DNA from: Paenibacillus sp.
GTDB lineage: Bacteria > Bacillota > Bacilli > Paenibacillales > Paenibacillaceae
Length of the DNA: 64,000 bases
Reading direction: 5' to 3'
NCBI GenBank assembly: GCA_031254035.1
Contig: JAIRVF010000014.1
Location: forward strand, 1 to 64,000
This document shows, piece by piece, positions 43,485-52,303 of the stretch. Below the pieces are notes generated by a model that worked only from the letters and a program-made list of their open reading frames with translations, ran no database searches and was not told the DNA's origin. The position numbers and the translations under genes are program-made. How positions within the stretch are numbered: the first letter of the stretch is position 1; each line of letters opens with the position of its first letter.

Positions 43485-44912
43485 ATGAATGAAAAGATTC
43501 AATATGCTGCACAGGTGAAACCGACGGAAAGACAGCTGTCCGTTCAGGAGATGGAGTTTTATTCGTTTATACATTTTACGGTTAATACATATACCGATGC
43601 CGAGTGGGGGACGGGAGAGGAAGATCCGTCGATTTTCAATCCAACCGAGCTGGATGCGGACCAATGGGTTGCTGCGGTGAAATCCGCTGGGATGAAGGGA
43701 TTGCTTTTGACATGTAAACATCATGACGGATTTTGCTTATGGCCGAGCCGGTATACGGAGCATTCCGTCAAGAACAGTCCGTGGAAAAATGGACAAGGGG
43801 ATGTGGTCAGGGAGGTATCTGATGCTTGCCGCCAGGGAGGAATCAAATTCGGTATTTACCTTTCTCCTTGGGATCGGCATGAGCCGTCTTATGGCGATTC
43901 TGAGGTGTATAACGAATATTTCAAAAATCAGCTGCGGGAGCTTCTCACCGGATACGGCGATATCTTTTGCGTTTGGTTTGACGGCGCTTGCGGCGAAGGA
44001 CCAAATGGAAAGCGGCAGGTATACGATTGGAGCGCCTATTATGCACTGATCCGGGAATTGCAGCCGGGAGCGGCCATTTCCGTATGTGGTCCAGATATCC
44101 GCTGGTGTGGCAACGAAGCAGGTCATTGCCGGAGTTCGGAATGGAGCGTCGTTCCGGCTTCCCTTCAGGACAAAGAGAAAATTGCAGAAAATTCGCAGCA
44201 GGAGGACAACCGTGAATTTGCTCGCAAATACAGCTCTGAAGATGAGGACCTGGGTAGTCGAGAGGTCATCCTTGAAGCGGAAGGGCTGGTCTGGTACCCG
44301 GCTGAAGTGAATACATCCATTCGTCCGGGATGGTTCTATCATGCATCTGAGGATGATCAGGTGAAAACGCTGGAGGAACTTCTGCATGTATATGAAGGAT
44401 CTGTCGGCGGTAATGCTACGTTTCTGCTGAATCTTCCACCGGACCGTCGCGGGCTTATTCATGAGAACGACGTTCGTAGGCTGCAGGAACTTGGCGACGC
44501 CATTCGGCGCCAATACGGCGTCGATCTGACTTCGGACGCAGCTGCGAGCACGTCTGAAGCGGCTGAAGCGCATGAGGCTGATCTCGTGCTGGACGGAAAC
44601 CCCGATACGTTTTGGGCGCCTGAGAAAGGAACCGAGCAGGCATGGATCGAAGTTGATCTGGGCCGGGAAATGGCGTTTGACCGCGTCGTTCTTCAGGAGT
44701 ACCGCTACAGTCAGCGGATTGAGCGTTTTACGCTGGAATGCCGGAATGGAGACGAATGGGTGACCCTTTACCAAGGGACCGTGGTGGGATACAAAAAAAT
44801 ATGCGGATTCGAATCCGTCAGCAGCCGCTATCTGCGTCTAAACATTACGGAATCGCGTTGGTGGCCGAATCTTTCTGCTTTGCAGGTGTATAATAGCGAT
44901 ACGAACGCATGA
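43485..44912 (+). CDS. Alpha-L-fucosidase (GH29) with C-terminal discoidin domain
   Basis: A 475-residue glycoside hydrolase. The (beta/alpha)8 domain spans about residues 1-340 with GLLLTCKHHDGFCLWPS (about 73-89, including the family HHDGF motif) and VWFDGACGEG holding the probable nucleophile Asp166. The last 125 residues form an F5/8 type C (discoidin-like) domain (NPDTFWAPEKGTEQAWIEVD). It has no signal peptide, so it hydrolyses imported fucosides in the cytoplasm. No transporter or fucose genes are nearby. ATG at 43485 follows GGGAGG. Confidence 0.88.
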   Translation: MNEKIQYAAQVKPTERQLSVQEMEFYSFIHFTVNTYTDAEWGTGEEDPSIFNPTELDADQWVAAVKSAGMKGLLLTCKHHDGFCLWPSRYTEHSVKNSPWKNGQGDVVREVSDACRQGGIKFGIYLSPWDRHEPSYGDSEVYNEYFKNQLRELLTGYGDIFCVWFDGACGEGPNGKRQVYDWSAYYALIRELQPGAAISVCGPDIRWCGNEAGHCRSSEWSVVPASLQDKEKIAENSQQEDNREFARKYSSEDEDLGSREVILEAEGLVWYPAEVNTSIRPGWFYHASEDDQVKTLEELLHVYEGSVGGNATFLLNLPPDRRGLIHENDVRRLQELGDAIRRQYGVDLTSDAAASTSEAAEAHEADLVLDGNPDTFWAPEKGTEQAWIEVDLGREMAFDRVVLQEYRYSQRIERFTLECRNGDEWVTLYQGTVVGYKKICGFESVSSRYLRLNITESRWWPNLSALQVYNSDTNA

Positions 44913-44979
44913 TCCGCAGTGCCCGGGTATGGTATGGTATGATAGGAGGGTGAATATTAGCTCAAGGACGTGAGTACAG

Positions 44980-46305
44980 ATGGATTTATTTTCTTTCCAG
45001 CAGGAGGAAGAGCGGGATGGAAGGCTGCTGGCCGACCGGATGCGCCCGACCACGCTGGATGAATATATCGGGCAGGAACATATTATTGGCCCTGGCAAGC
45101 TGCTGCGCCGGGCGATCGAAGCGGACCAGGTGACTTCCATCCTTCTATACGGCCCTCCGGGCTGCGGGAAAACGACGCTCTCCCATATCATCTCGCAAAA
45201 AACGCAGGCGGATTTTGTGCGCTTGAATGCGGTAGACGCTTCCGTCAAGGACGTGCGTGAAGTCATCGATCGCGCGCAAAACAATAAAGCAATGTATGGA
45301 ACAAAAACGATTCTGTTTTTGGACGAAGTACACCGTTTCAACAGCTCGAGGCAGGATGCACTTCTGCCCGCGGTGGAGAAAGGGACAATTATTTTTATTG
45401 GGGCGACGACGGAGAACCCATTTCATTATGTGAACGGGGCTTTGATGAGCCGCTCCACCTTGTTTCAGCTACAGCCTTTAACGAAAGAGCATTCCCTTAA
45501 GGCGATGAAGCGGGCGCTTGCCGACGTGGACAAAGGGCTCGGATTTATGAAACTGCAGGTTGATAACGAGGCGCTGGATCATATTGCGACCATGGCGAAC
45601 GGAGATATCCGCAGGGCATTAACGGCGCTTGATCTCGCGGCCATGACGACACCGCCCGAAGACGATGGCACCGTTCATGTTACGCTTGAAGTGGCGGAAG
45701 AATCCATCCGCCGGCCGACGGTACGTGCGGACGAGTCGACGCAATATGATGTGCTGTCCGCTTTTCACAAGAGCATCCGCGGTTCCAGTGACGCTGCCTT
45801 GTTCTGGTTCTTCTATGCGGTAGAGAAGCTCGGGATGGACCCGATGGTGTTTATCCGCCGTCTGATTGCCGCCAGCAGCGAGGATATCGGACTTGCCAAC
45901 CCGCAGGCAATGGTGCAGGCGGTCAGTGCGTTGGAGGCATATCGGAACAACGGCTGGCCAGAAGCGAAGCTGAATATTGCGCAGGCGATCCTGTTTGCGG
46001 TCGAAAGCCCGAAATCCAATGCCGTATATACGGCGATTTCACGGACGATGACGGCGATCGATGAGCTGAAATCGGCGGAGGTGCCTTTGCATTTGCGCGA
46101 CACGCATTATAAAGGCGCCGTCAAGCTAGGCCATGAAGGGTACAAGTATCCTCACGATTACCCGGGACATTACGTCAAGCAGGATTATTTGCCGAAGTCG
46201 ATTTCACGGCGGGTATTTTACCAGGCTACGGAACAAGGAAATGAATCCAAAATTCAGATAAATCAGCAGCGTAGACGGAATCAATTTCTTTCCAGAGATG
46301 AATAA
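44980..46305 (+). CDS. rarA: Replication-associated recombination protein RarA
   Basis: RarA (MgsA, YrvN) is an AAA+ clamp-loader-like ATPase acting at stalled replication forks with SSB. The 441-residue protein has Walker A LLYGPPGCGKTTLSHI (about 54-69), Walker B FLDEVHRFN, sensor ATTENPFHYV, and the C-terminal tetramerisation region. It returns to the B. subtilis order (yrvM-yrvN) after the accessory block. It converges with mnmA, with repeat copy B between them. Confidence 0.95.
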   Translation: MDLFSFQQEEERDGRLLADRMRPTTLDEYIGQEHIIGPGKLLRRAIEADQVTSILLYGPPGCGKTTLSHIISQKTQADFVRLNAVDASVKDVREVIDRAQNNKAMYGTKTILFLDEVHRFNSSRQDALLPAVEKGTIIFIGATTENPFHYVNGALMSRSTLFQLQPLTKEHSLKAMKRALADVDKGLGFMKLQVDNEALDHIATMANGDIRRALTALDLAAMTTPPEDDGTVHVTLEVAEESIRRPTVRADESTQYDVLSAFHKSIRGSSDAALFWFFYAVEKLGMDPMVFIRRLIAASSEDIGLANPQAMVQAVSALEAYRNNGWPEAKLNIAQAILFAVESPKSNAVYTAISRTMTAIDELKSAEVPLHLRDTHYKGAVKLGHEGYKYPHDYPGHYVKQDYLPKSISRRVFYQATEQGNESKIQINQQRRRNQFLSRDE

Positions 46306-46432
46306 GTGTAGCTCAGCTCCTCAGTCCCTAGCTTCATTCAACTGAAGCGTTTCGAAAAAACGCACATCGGAAGCATAAGCTTCGGTGCTGAAAATCCGCC
46401 TTTTTGAACACGTACTTACTGGGAAATATTCA
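46306..46432 (+). repeat. Dispersed intergenic repeat, copy B
   Basis: Begins directly after the rarA stop codon and matches 15304-15422: GTGTAGCTC, GCTCCTCA, AAGCGTTT, GAAAAAACGCACATCG, AAGCATAAGC, TCGGTGCT in the same order and orientation. Hairpins GCGTTT-CGAA-AAACGC and GAAGC-ATAA-GCTTC are present. It has no coding frame. Confidence 0.8.
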
Positions 46433-46518
46433 AAAACGAGCAGGATTCCATACGTGTCATAGAGAATGTTTTGCACAGGCAAGAAACGCTGGCGTCTTCC
46501 AAACGCCGGTCGTTTCAT

Positions 46519-46555
46519 GAAAAAGCCACTGCCCGGATTGACCGGACAATGGCTA
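46519..46555 (-). terminator. Terminator of mnmA
   Basis: On the minus strand, AGCCATTGTCCGG-TCAAT-CCGGGCAGTGGCT forms a 13-pair stem with two G-U pairs followed by TTTTTC, right after the mnmA stop. Confidence 0.85.
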
Positions 46556-46567
46556 GATGCCTGTGCA

Positions 46568-47710
<1,143 letters not shown>

Positions 47711-47968
47711 TCACCGTTTCTATTTTGAAATTGTGCCCATGAACGTATTTTAACACAACCTGCCCCAGATCACACCAGAAATGCGATGTCCGCAGCAGGA
47801 GAACCTTTTGCAGTTTTGTCATTGTTTCTTAACCAAAAAGCTGCCGGATATGTTAACATAAGCAAAGGGTTATGATCGGAATACGCAGATATGCCTAAGG
47901 GTTCAGGTCTGACGGGATCCGGATATATAAAATAAAGAAACATGAATTTTTTGAAAGAGGTGCCATCT

Positions 47969-48388
47969 TTGAAGATATCAACAAAAGGGCGTTATGGCCT
48001 GACGATCATGATGGAGCTTGCAGCAAAATACGGCGAAGGCCCCATCTCTTTGAAAAGCATTGCCGAGAAAAACCAGCTTTCCGAGCATTATCTGGAGCAG
48101 CTGATCGCTCCGCTTCGGAATGCGGGACTTGTCAAGAGCATCCGCGGCGCATACGGCGGTTATGTTCTTTCCCGCGAAGCCGCTGAAATTACGGCTGGAG
48201 ATGTGATCCGTGTTCTAGAGGGGCCGATTTCTCCAGTTGACTTTACCGAAGAAGACGATCCGGCCAAACGCAATTTGTGGCTCCGTATCCGCGACGGCAT
48301 TGCCAACGTGCTGGATTCGACCACGCTGCTTGATTTGATATCCTATCGGGAGCAGGATACTGCGAATAATTACATGTTTTATATTTAA
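47969..48388 (+). CDS. cymR: CymR, Rrf2-family repressor of cysteine metabolism
   Basis: A 139-residue winged-helix regulator beginning MKISTKGRYGLTIMMELA, with recognition helix region LSEHYLEQLIAPLRNAG and wing SIRGAYGGYVLSR. It has no cysteine residues, which rules out the Fe-S cluster of IscR and fits CymR, the O-acetylserine/CysK-sensing repressor. The TTG at 47969 follows GAAAGAGGTG. It precedes iscS by 15 bp, as in B. subtilis. Confidence 0.9.
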   Translation: MKISTKGRYGLTIMMELAAKYGEGPISLKSIAEKNQLSEHYLEQLIAPLRNAGLVKSIRGAYGGYVLSREAAEITAGDVIRVLEGPISPVDFTEEDDPAKRNLWLRIRDGIANVLDSTTLLDLISYREQDTANNYMFYI

Positions 48389-48403
48389 AAAGGAGATGCA
48401 GAA

Positions 48404-49555
48404 ATGAATTCCATTTATTTGGATCATGCGGCATCCACACCCGTACATCCAGAAGCCGTGCAAGAAATGATGAAAGTGATGACAGGCCAGTTCGGCAACG
48501 CATCTAGCGTCCATACTTTCGGCCGTTCCGCCAAACGTACGGTCAGCAGCGCCAGAGACCGGATTGCGAAGCTGCTTTCCTGTCAGCCAGATGAACTTGT
48601 ATTTACCGCCGGCGGAACTGAAAGTGATAATCTAGCTATTTTCGGCGCCCTTTCTGCAACTGAAAATGCGGGTAAGCACATTATAACTTCGTCCATTGAG
48701 CATCATGCAGTGCTGCATGCTTGCGAAGAACTGGAAAAGATGGGGTACCGCATCACCTACCTTCCGGTTGATACTACGGGACGGGTTCGGGTAGAGGATG
48801 TGCAAAACGCATTGACGGAAGATACGGTGCTGATCAGCATCATGTATGCCAACAACGAAGTCGGTACAGTACAGCCCATCCGGGAAATAGGTGAGCTTGC
48901 GAAAAGCCGGGGCATTCTTTTTCATGTGGATGCGGTTCAGGCTTTGGGCGCCATACCGATTTCCTGTCGTGACCTGCCGGTGGATTTGATGAGCTTTTCC
49001 GCCCATAAAATCAACGGGCCTCAAGGGGTTGGCGCTCTTTATGTCCGCCGAGGTGTTTATCTTTCACCGCGATTGCACGGAGGACTTCAGGAGAAAAAAC
49101 GGCGCGCCGGCACGGAAAATATGGCAGGAATTGCCGGCTTCGGCAAGGCTGTGGAGATTGCATCCGCCCATTTGGAGGAACGCAGAGATCATGATCTCAT
49201 GCTTCGGCAAACGTTTATCCGTTTGTTGGAACAGGAACTTGGCCAAGACTCGTTTATTATCAACGGACATCCCTCTGAATTTTTACCTCACATTCTGAAT
49301 ATCAGCTTCCCGGAAACAGATACAGAGACGCTTCTGATGAACCTGGACATGGAAGGCATTGCTGCGGCTAGCGGCTCGGCATGCACCTCGGGTTCCCTTG
49401 AAGTATCGCATGTGCTCCAAGCTATGAAACTTCCACAAAATGTTTTGCATTCCGCGATTCGTTTTAGCTTTGGTTTGGGTAATACTACTGAAGATATGGA
49501 ATACACCGCTCAAAAAATTGCAACCATTCTTCGTCGTTTACGTAATAGAAGTTAG
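48404..49555 (+). CDS. iscS: Cysteine desulfurase (YrvO/IscS type)
   Basis: PLP enzyme taking sulfur from cysteine, here probably for MnmA-dependent tRNA thiolation. The 383-residue protein has the PLP lysine Lys202 in SFSAHKINGPQGVG, His101 stacking on PLP (SSIEHHAVL), and the persulfide loop GSACTSGS with Cys327. ATG follows AAAGGAGATG. It forms an operon with cymR. Confidence 0.95.
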   Translation: MNSIYLDHAASTPVHPEAVQEMMKVMTGQFGNASSVHTFGRSAKRTVSSARDRIAKLLSCQPDELVFTAGGTESDNLAIFGALSATENAGKHIITSSIEHHAVLHACEELEKMGYRITYLPVDTTGRVRVEDVQNALTEDTVLISIMYANNEVGTVQPIREIGELAKSRGILFHVDAVQALGAIPISCRDLPVDLMSFSAHKINGPQGVGALYVRRGVYLSPRLHGGLQEKKRRAGTENMAGIAGFGKAVEIASAHLEERRDHDLMLRQTFIRLLEQELGQDSFIINGHPSEFLPHILNISFPETDTETLLMNLDMEGIAAASGSACTSGSLEVSHVLQAMKLPQNVLHSAIRFSFGLGNTTEDMEYTAQKIATILRRLRNRS

Positions 49556-49700
49556 GGATTCTCTATGTATGGACAAGGAGGGATGCGTGTTCCATACCAT
49601 CCGGAAACCGGAAAAAGGATTGATGCCCTTGGCATCAGTCCCGCACGGGCGGGATTCCTTTGGGTTTCAATCTCGAGTAGGGACAGGTGGGATCCTGAAC

Positions 49701-50222
49701 ATGAAGTTCCAAGAATTGATCGGCCTTGCTGTTTTTGATATGGAGAAGGGCAAGGAGATCGGTAAAATCAGCGATGTTTTAATCAGCGTAGACTGGAAAA
49801 TTCAAGCGATTGTACTTGAAAGTAAAGCTTTCTTTTCCAGTTCTGCCAAGTCAGTGTCCTGGGAGGATATTATGGCTTACGGCGAAGACGCTGTGATGAT
49901 CCGTAATCAACAGGCTGTTCGAAAGACGGGGGCCGACGATATACAATTCACTTATCTTCTGGGTAAAAATAAATTAAAGGATCTGAATGTACTAACGGAG
50001 GATGGCGTTATTCTCGGAAGGGTATCAGATGTTTATTTTGACCAGGAAATGGGAAATACAATACTAGGTCTGGAAATCAGCGACGGATTCGTCTCGGATT
50101 TGATAGAAGGCCGGAAATGGCTGTCGCTTGCGCAGGACATGTCCATCGGAAAAAACGCGATCATGGTTCCTCCAAGGAGCGAGGAACGTTTGGAGAAAAC
50201 CATTCATTCTGTTAACGGATAG
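49701..50222 (+). CDS. PRC-barrel domain protein (YrrD-like)
   Basis: A 173-residue protein of two PRC-barrel repeats (MKFQELIGLAVFDMEKGKEI from residue 1 and LLGKNKLKDLNVLTEDGVIL from about 83). PRC barrels occur in photosystem subunit H and in RimM and usually bind proteins or RNA. B. subtilis YrrD, in the same position near yrrI-alaS, is uncharacterised. The start is ATG at 49701; the same frame is open to 49440 across the iscS end, but family members begin here. Confidence 0.8.
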   Translation: MKFQELIGLAVFDMEKGKEIGKISDVLISVDWKIQAIVLESKAFFSSSAKSVSWEDIMAYGEDAVMIRNQQAVRKTGADDIQFTYLLGKNKLKDLNVLTEDGVILGRVSDVYFDQEMGNTILGLEISDGFVSDLIEGRKWLSLAQDMSIGKNAIMVPPRSEERLEKTIHSVNG

Positions 50223-50229
50223 GTGATAT

Positions 50230-50442
50230 ATGAATATGAGATGTCCTAATTGCAATTCCAAAGATATCGGTAAAATCGGTTCCCACCAGTTCTATTGCTG
50301 GGGCTGCTTTATCGAACTGACGGTCAACGGAGAGAAGATGTCCGTCTACCAAGTAGAGGAAGATGGAACGCTTAGTTCGCTGGATGATTTGTTTTTTGAG
50401 GAAATCCCCCAGGAGTTCCCACACATTCACGCGTCCAATTGA
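50230..50442 (+). CDS. Small zinc-ribbon protein
   Basis: A 70-residue protein starting MNMRCPNCNSKDIGKIG with a second CWGC pair, giving a CxxC-x17-CxxC zinc ribbon, followed by an acidic tail (VYQVEEDGTLSSLDDLFF). It lies 7 bp after the PRC-barrel gene. Function unknown. Such ribbons often bind nucleic acids or other proteins. Confidence 0.7.
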   Translation: MNMRCPNCNSKDIGKIGSHQFYCWGCFIELTVNGEKMSVYQVEEDGTLSSLDDLFFEEIPQEFPHIHASN

Positions 50443-50465
50443 TAGTGAACATTTGAACAACCTCT

Positions 50466-50528
50466 AAAAAAGAAGCCCATCACTAGCGCTCGCTTTTACG
50501 CGCACGTTAGTGATGGGTTTCTTTTTTT
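50466..50528 (+). terminator. Terminator after the zinc-ribbon gene
   Basis: AAAGAAGCCCATCACTA / TAGTGATGGGTTTCTTT stem with an inner GCGC stretch and poly-T tail; very stable. Confidence 0.9.
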
Positions 50529-50622
50529 GCTTAGTACGGCATTGGATCATAGTTAGAAGGTTAAATTTTCCCCTTTGCACATATAATAACTTGTACAGCA
50601 AGTCCGAAAGGAGGACAACCGC

Positions 50623-51690
50623 TTGGAGAAGCTGACCGCAAACAAATGGTTCCGTCTCTTGATATGGTTCATTCTCGCTCTGATCGCATTATATTTTATA
50701 TGGATGCTCCGTCCCATGTTCATGAATATATACCGCTTTTTTAAGGCGATTCTGGCACCGTTTATCGTGGCGATGATCATCTCTTATGTGTTAAATCCCG
50801 TTGTTTGCCTGCTGGCAGACCGGAAAATGCCGCGGGGGATTGCGGTGTTGTTGATCTACGCGGTTTTTCTAACTAGCCTGACGGTCATTCTCATAAACCT
50901 GATCCCGATGCTGCTGGAGCAGATGGAGGAACTGAATGAGCATTTGCCGGAAATGACGATGCATGCCCAGAGTCTCATGACTCAATTGGATCAAAAGCTT
51001 TTGCCAGGCGGAGTCACGGAAGGCGTAAACCAATGGTTTTTGCGCTGGGAGGACAGGATTGCGGAGGGGATTTCCGACTTTATCGACAATATTGGCACGA
51101 CAATCAATCTGGTACTGAACCTATTCATCATCCCGTTTCTCATCTTTTATATCCTTAAGGACTTCGAAGTGTTCGAACGGACCATCGTTTCGTACCTGCC
51201 TCGTTCCCGAAGAAAGACGACGGTCAGTCTGCTTAAGGAAATCGATCTGGCGCTAGGCAATTACGTACGGGGACAATTTCTCGTCTGCTTGATCATCGGA
51301 GTGCTTGCATACATCGGATATATGCTTGTTGGTATGCCATATGCGTTATTGATGGCGAGCATCGTGGCTGTTTTTAATATCGTTCCTTATCTTGGCCCGT
51401 TTCTAGGGGCGGCTCCAGCGGTGGTTATGGCATCGACCATATCGTGGAGAATGGTGCTGTTCGTCGTTGTCGTCAACTGGATATGCCAGCTTTTGGAGAG
51501 CAATGTCATTTCACCGCAGGTGGTGGGCAAAACACTACATTTGCATCCCATGACGATTATCTTTGCGCTTCTGGTTGGAGGGGAGCTTGCGGGCATCGTG
51601 GGCCTTATTCTAGCGGTTCCGTTTTTTGCGGTGTTCAAGGTGCTTGTTCAGCATTTTTTTTCTTATTACATCAATCGAAAGACGACCTAA
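50623..51690 (+). CDS. AI-2E family transporter (PerM/YrrI-like)
   Basis: A 355-residue membrane protein with seven or eight spans in the PerM family arrangement: two N-terminal spans, a large loop (EQMEELNEHLPEMTMHAQSL), and the C-terminal signature FNIVPYLGPFLGAAPAV and HLHPMTIIFALLVGGELAG. Members export autoinducer-2, permeases of unknown substrates, or sodium/proton. The start is TTG behind GAAAGGAGG. It matches yrrI of B. subtilis, upstream of alaS. Confidence 0.85.
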   Translation: MEKLTANKWFRLLIWFILALIALYFIWMLRPMFMNIYRFFKAILAPFIVAMIISYVLNPVVCLLADRKMPRGIAVLLIYAVFLTSLTVILINLIPMLLEQMEELNEHLPEMTMHAQSLMTQLDQKLLPGGVTEGVNQWFLRWEDRIAEGISDFIDNIGTTINLVLNLFIIPFLIFYILKDFEVFERTIVSYLPRSRRKTTVSLLKEIDLALGNYVRGQFLVCLIIGVLAYIGYMLVGMPYALLMASIVAVFNIVPYLGPFLGAAPAVVMASTISWRMVLFVVVVNWICQLLESNVISPQVVGKTLHLHPMTIIFALLVGGELAGIVGLILAVPFFAVFKVLVQHFFSYYINRKTT

Positions 51691-51700
51691 AGCCGCCTCA

Positions 51701-51729
51701 TTGACATTCAAATGATCCGCCGATATACT
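51701..51729 (+). promoter_or_regulatory. Sigma-A promoter of alaS
   Basis: TTGACA (51701-51706), 17-bp spacer, TATACT (51724-51729), right before the T-box leader. Confidence 0.8.
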
Positions 51730-51776
51730 TGTTAACATATGAGCAAAAAGGACAAAACGGCGATGAAATAAAGTAC

Positions 51777-52036
51777 GGCGGGAACGCTCCTTGAGCAGAG
51801 AACGGATTCCTTCACGTGTCATAACGTGTCGGCTGCAAGAATCCGGATGTGAGCACCGTTCGGAAAGCTGATTTCGGAGTGTGGGTAAACCCCGCCGGCT
51901 AGCCCCGTTACTGGCTGATACGAGGAGATTGCTCCCGAGAATGCGGTGAATATATAAGCTGCGGACTTGGGTAAGCGATAACCAGGGTGGTACCGCGATA
52001 TGATCGTCCCTGAATTTATTCAGGGGCGTTTTTATG
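51777..52036 (+). promoter_or_regulatory. T-box leader of alaS (alanine specifier GCU)
   Basis: Stem I base GGCGGG / CCCGCC, lower helix ACGCTCC / GGAGTGT, upper helix GAACGGATTC / GAATCCG...GTTC, distal loop GGCTGCAAG. The specifier loop GAAA-GCT-G places the alanine codon GCU at 51867-51869. The T-box GGGTGGTACCGCG (51985-51997) reads TGGT, complementary to the ACCA end of an A73 tRNA such as tRNA-Ala. The terminator is GTCCCTGAA / TTCAGGGGC followed by TTTTTA (52005-52034). Confidence 0.95.
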
Positions 52037-52093
52037 TTGTTTTAAGGCAATGATGGGTTCAAAATCATTAAAAGCAGTAGACAACAAAGCGAG

Positions 52094-52231
52094 GATAGCG
52101 GAGGGGACGGAATCGTTCTGAAGAAGCGGTAGCGTTCGCCTTTGTCTCCGAATTTCAACCTTTTAAAAATTAAAATCAAGAAATTTGGAGACAACAGCGA
52201 TCGGAAGAACGATCCGTAACCGTAGCGGCTT
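52094..52231 (+). repeat. Long imperfect hairpin repeat element, copy 2
   Basis: About 140 bp with two arms. The left contains GACGGAATCGTTCT and TTTGTCTCCGAATTTC, the right contains GAAATTTGGAGACAAC and AGAACGATCCGTAACC, which are near complements; the centre is CAACCTTTTAAAAATTAAAATC. The right arm is repeated at 22861-22923. It sits between the T-box terminator and alaS, so it is part of the alaS 5' untranslated mRNA. Confidence 0.8.
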
Positions 52232-52303
52232 ACCGCATGAATGTTAAACGCTTGTTTTGTTTTGATCCCGAATACAAGACTATTTTCCTGGAGGCTGTTA
52301 ATC

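Noticed and set aside
49556..49700. N-terminal extension of the PRC-barrel protein back to 49440
   Set aside because: The frame is open, but it overlaps iscS and the family start MKFQELIGL at 49701 fits homologues better.
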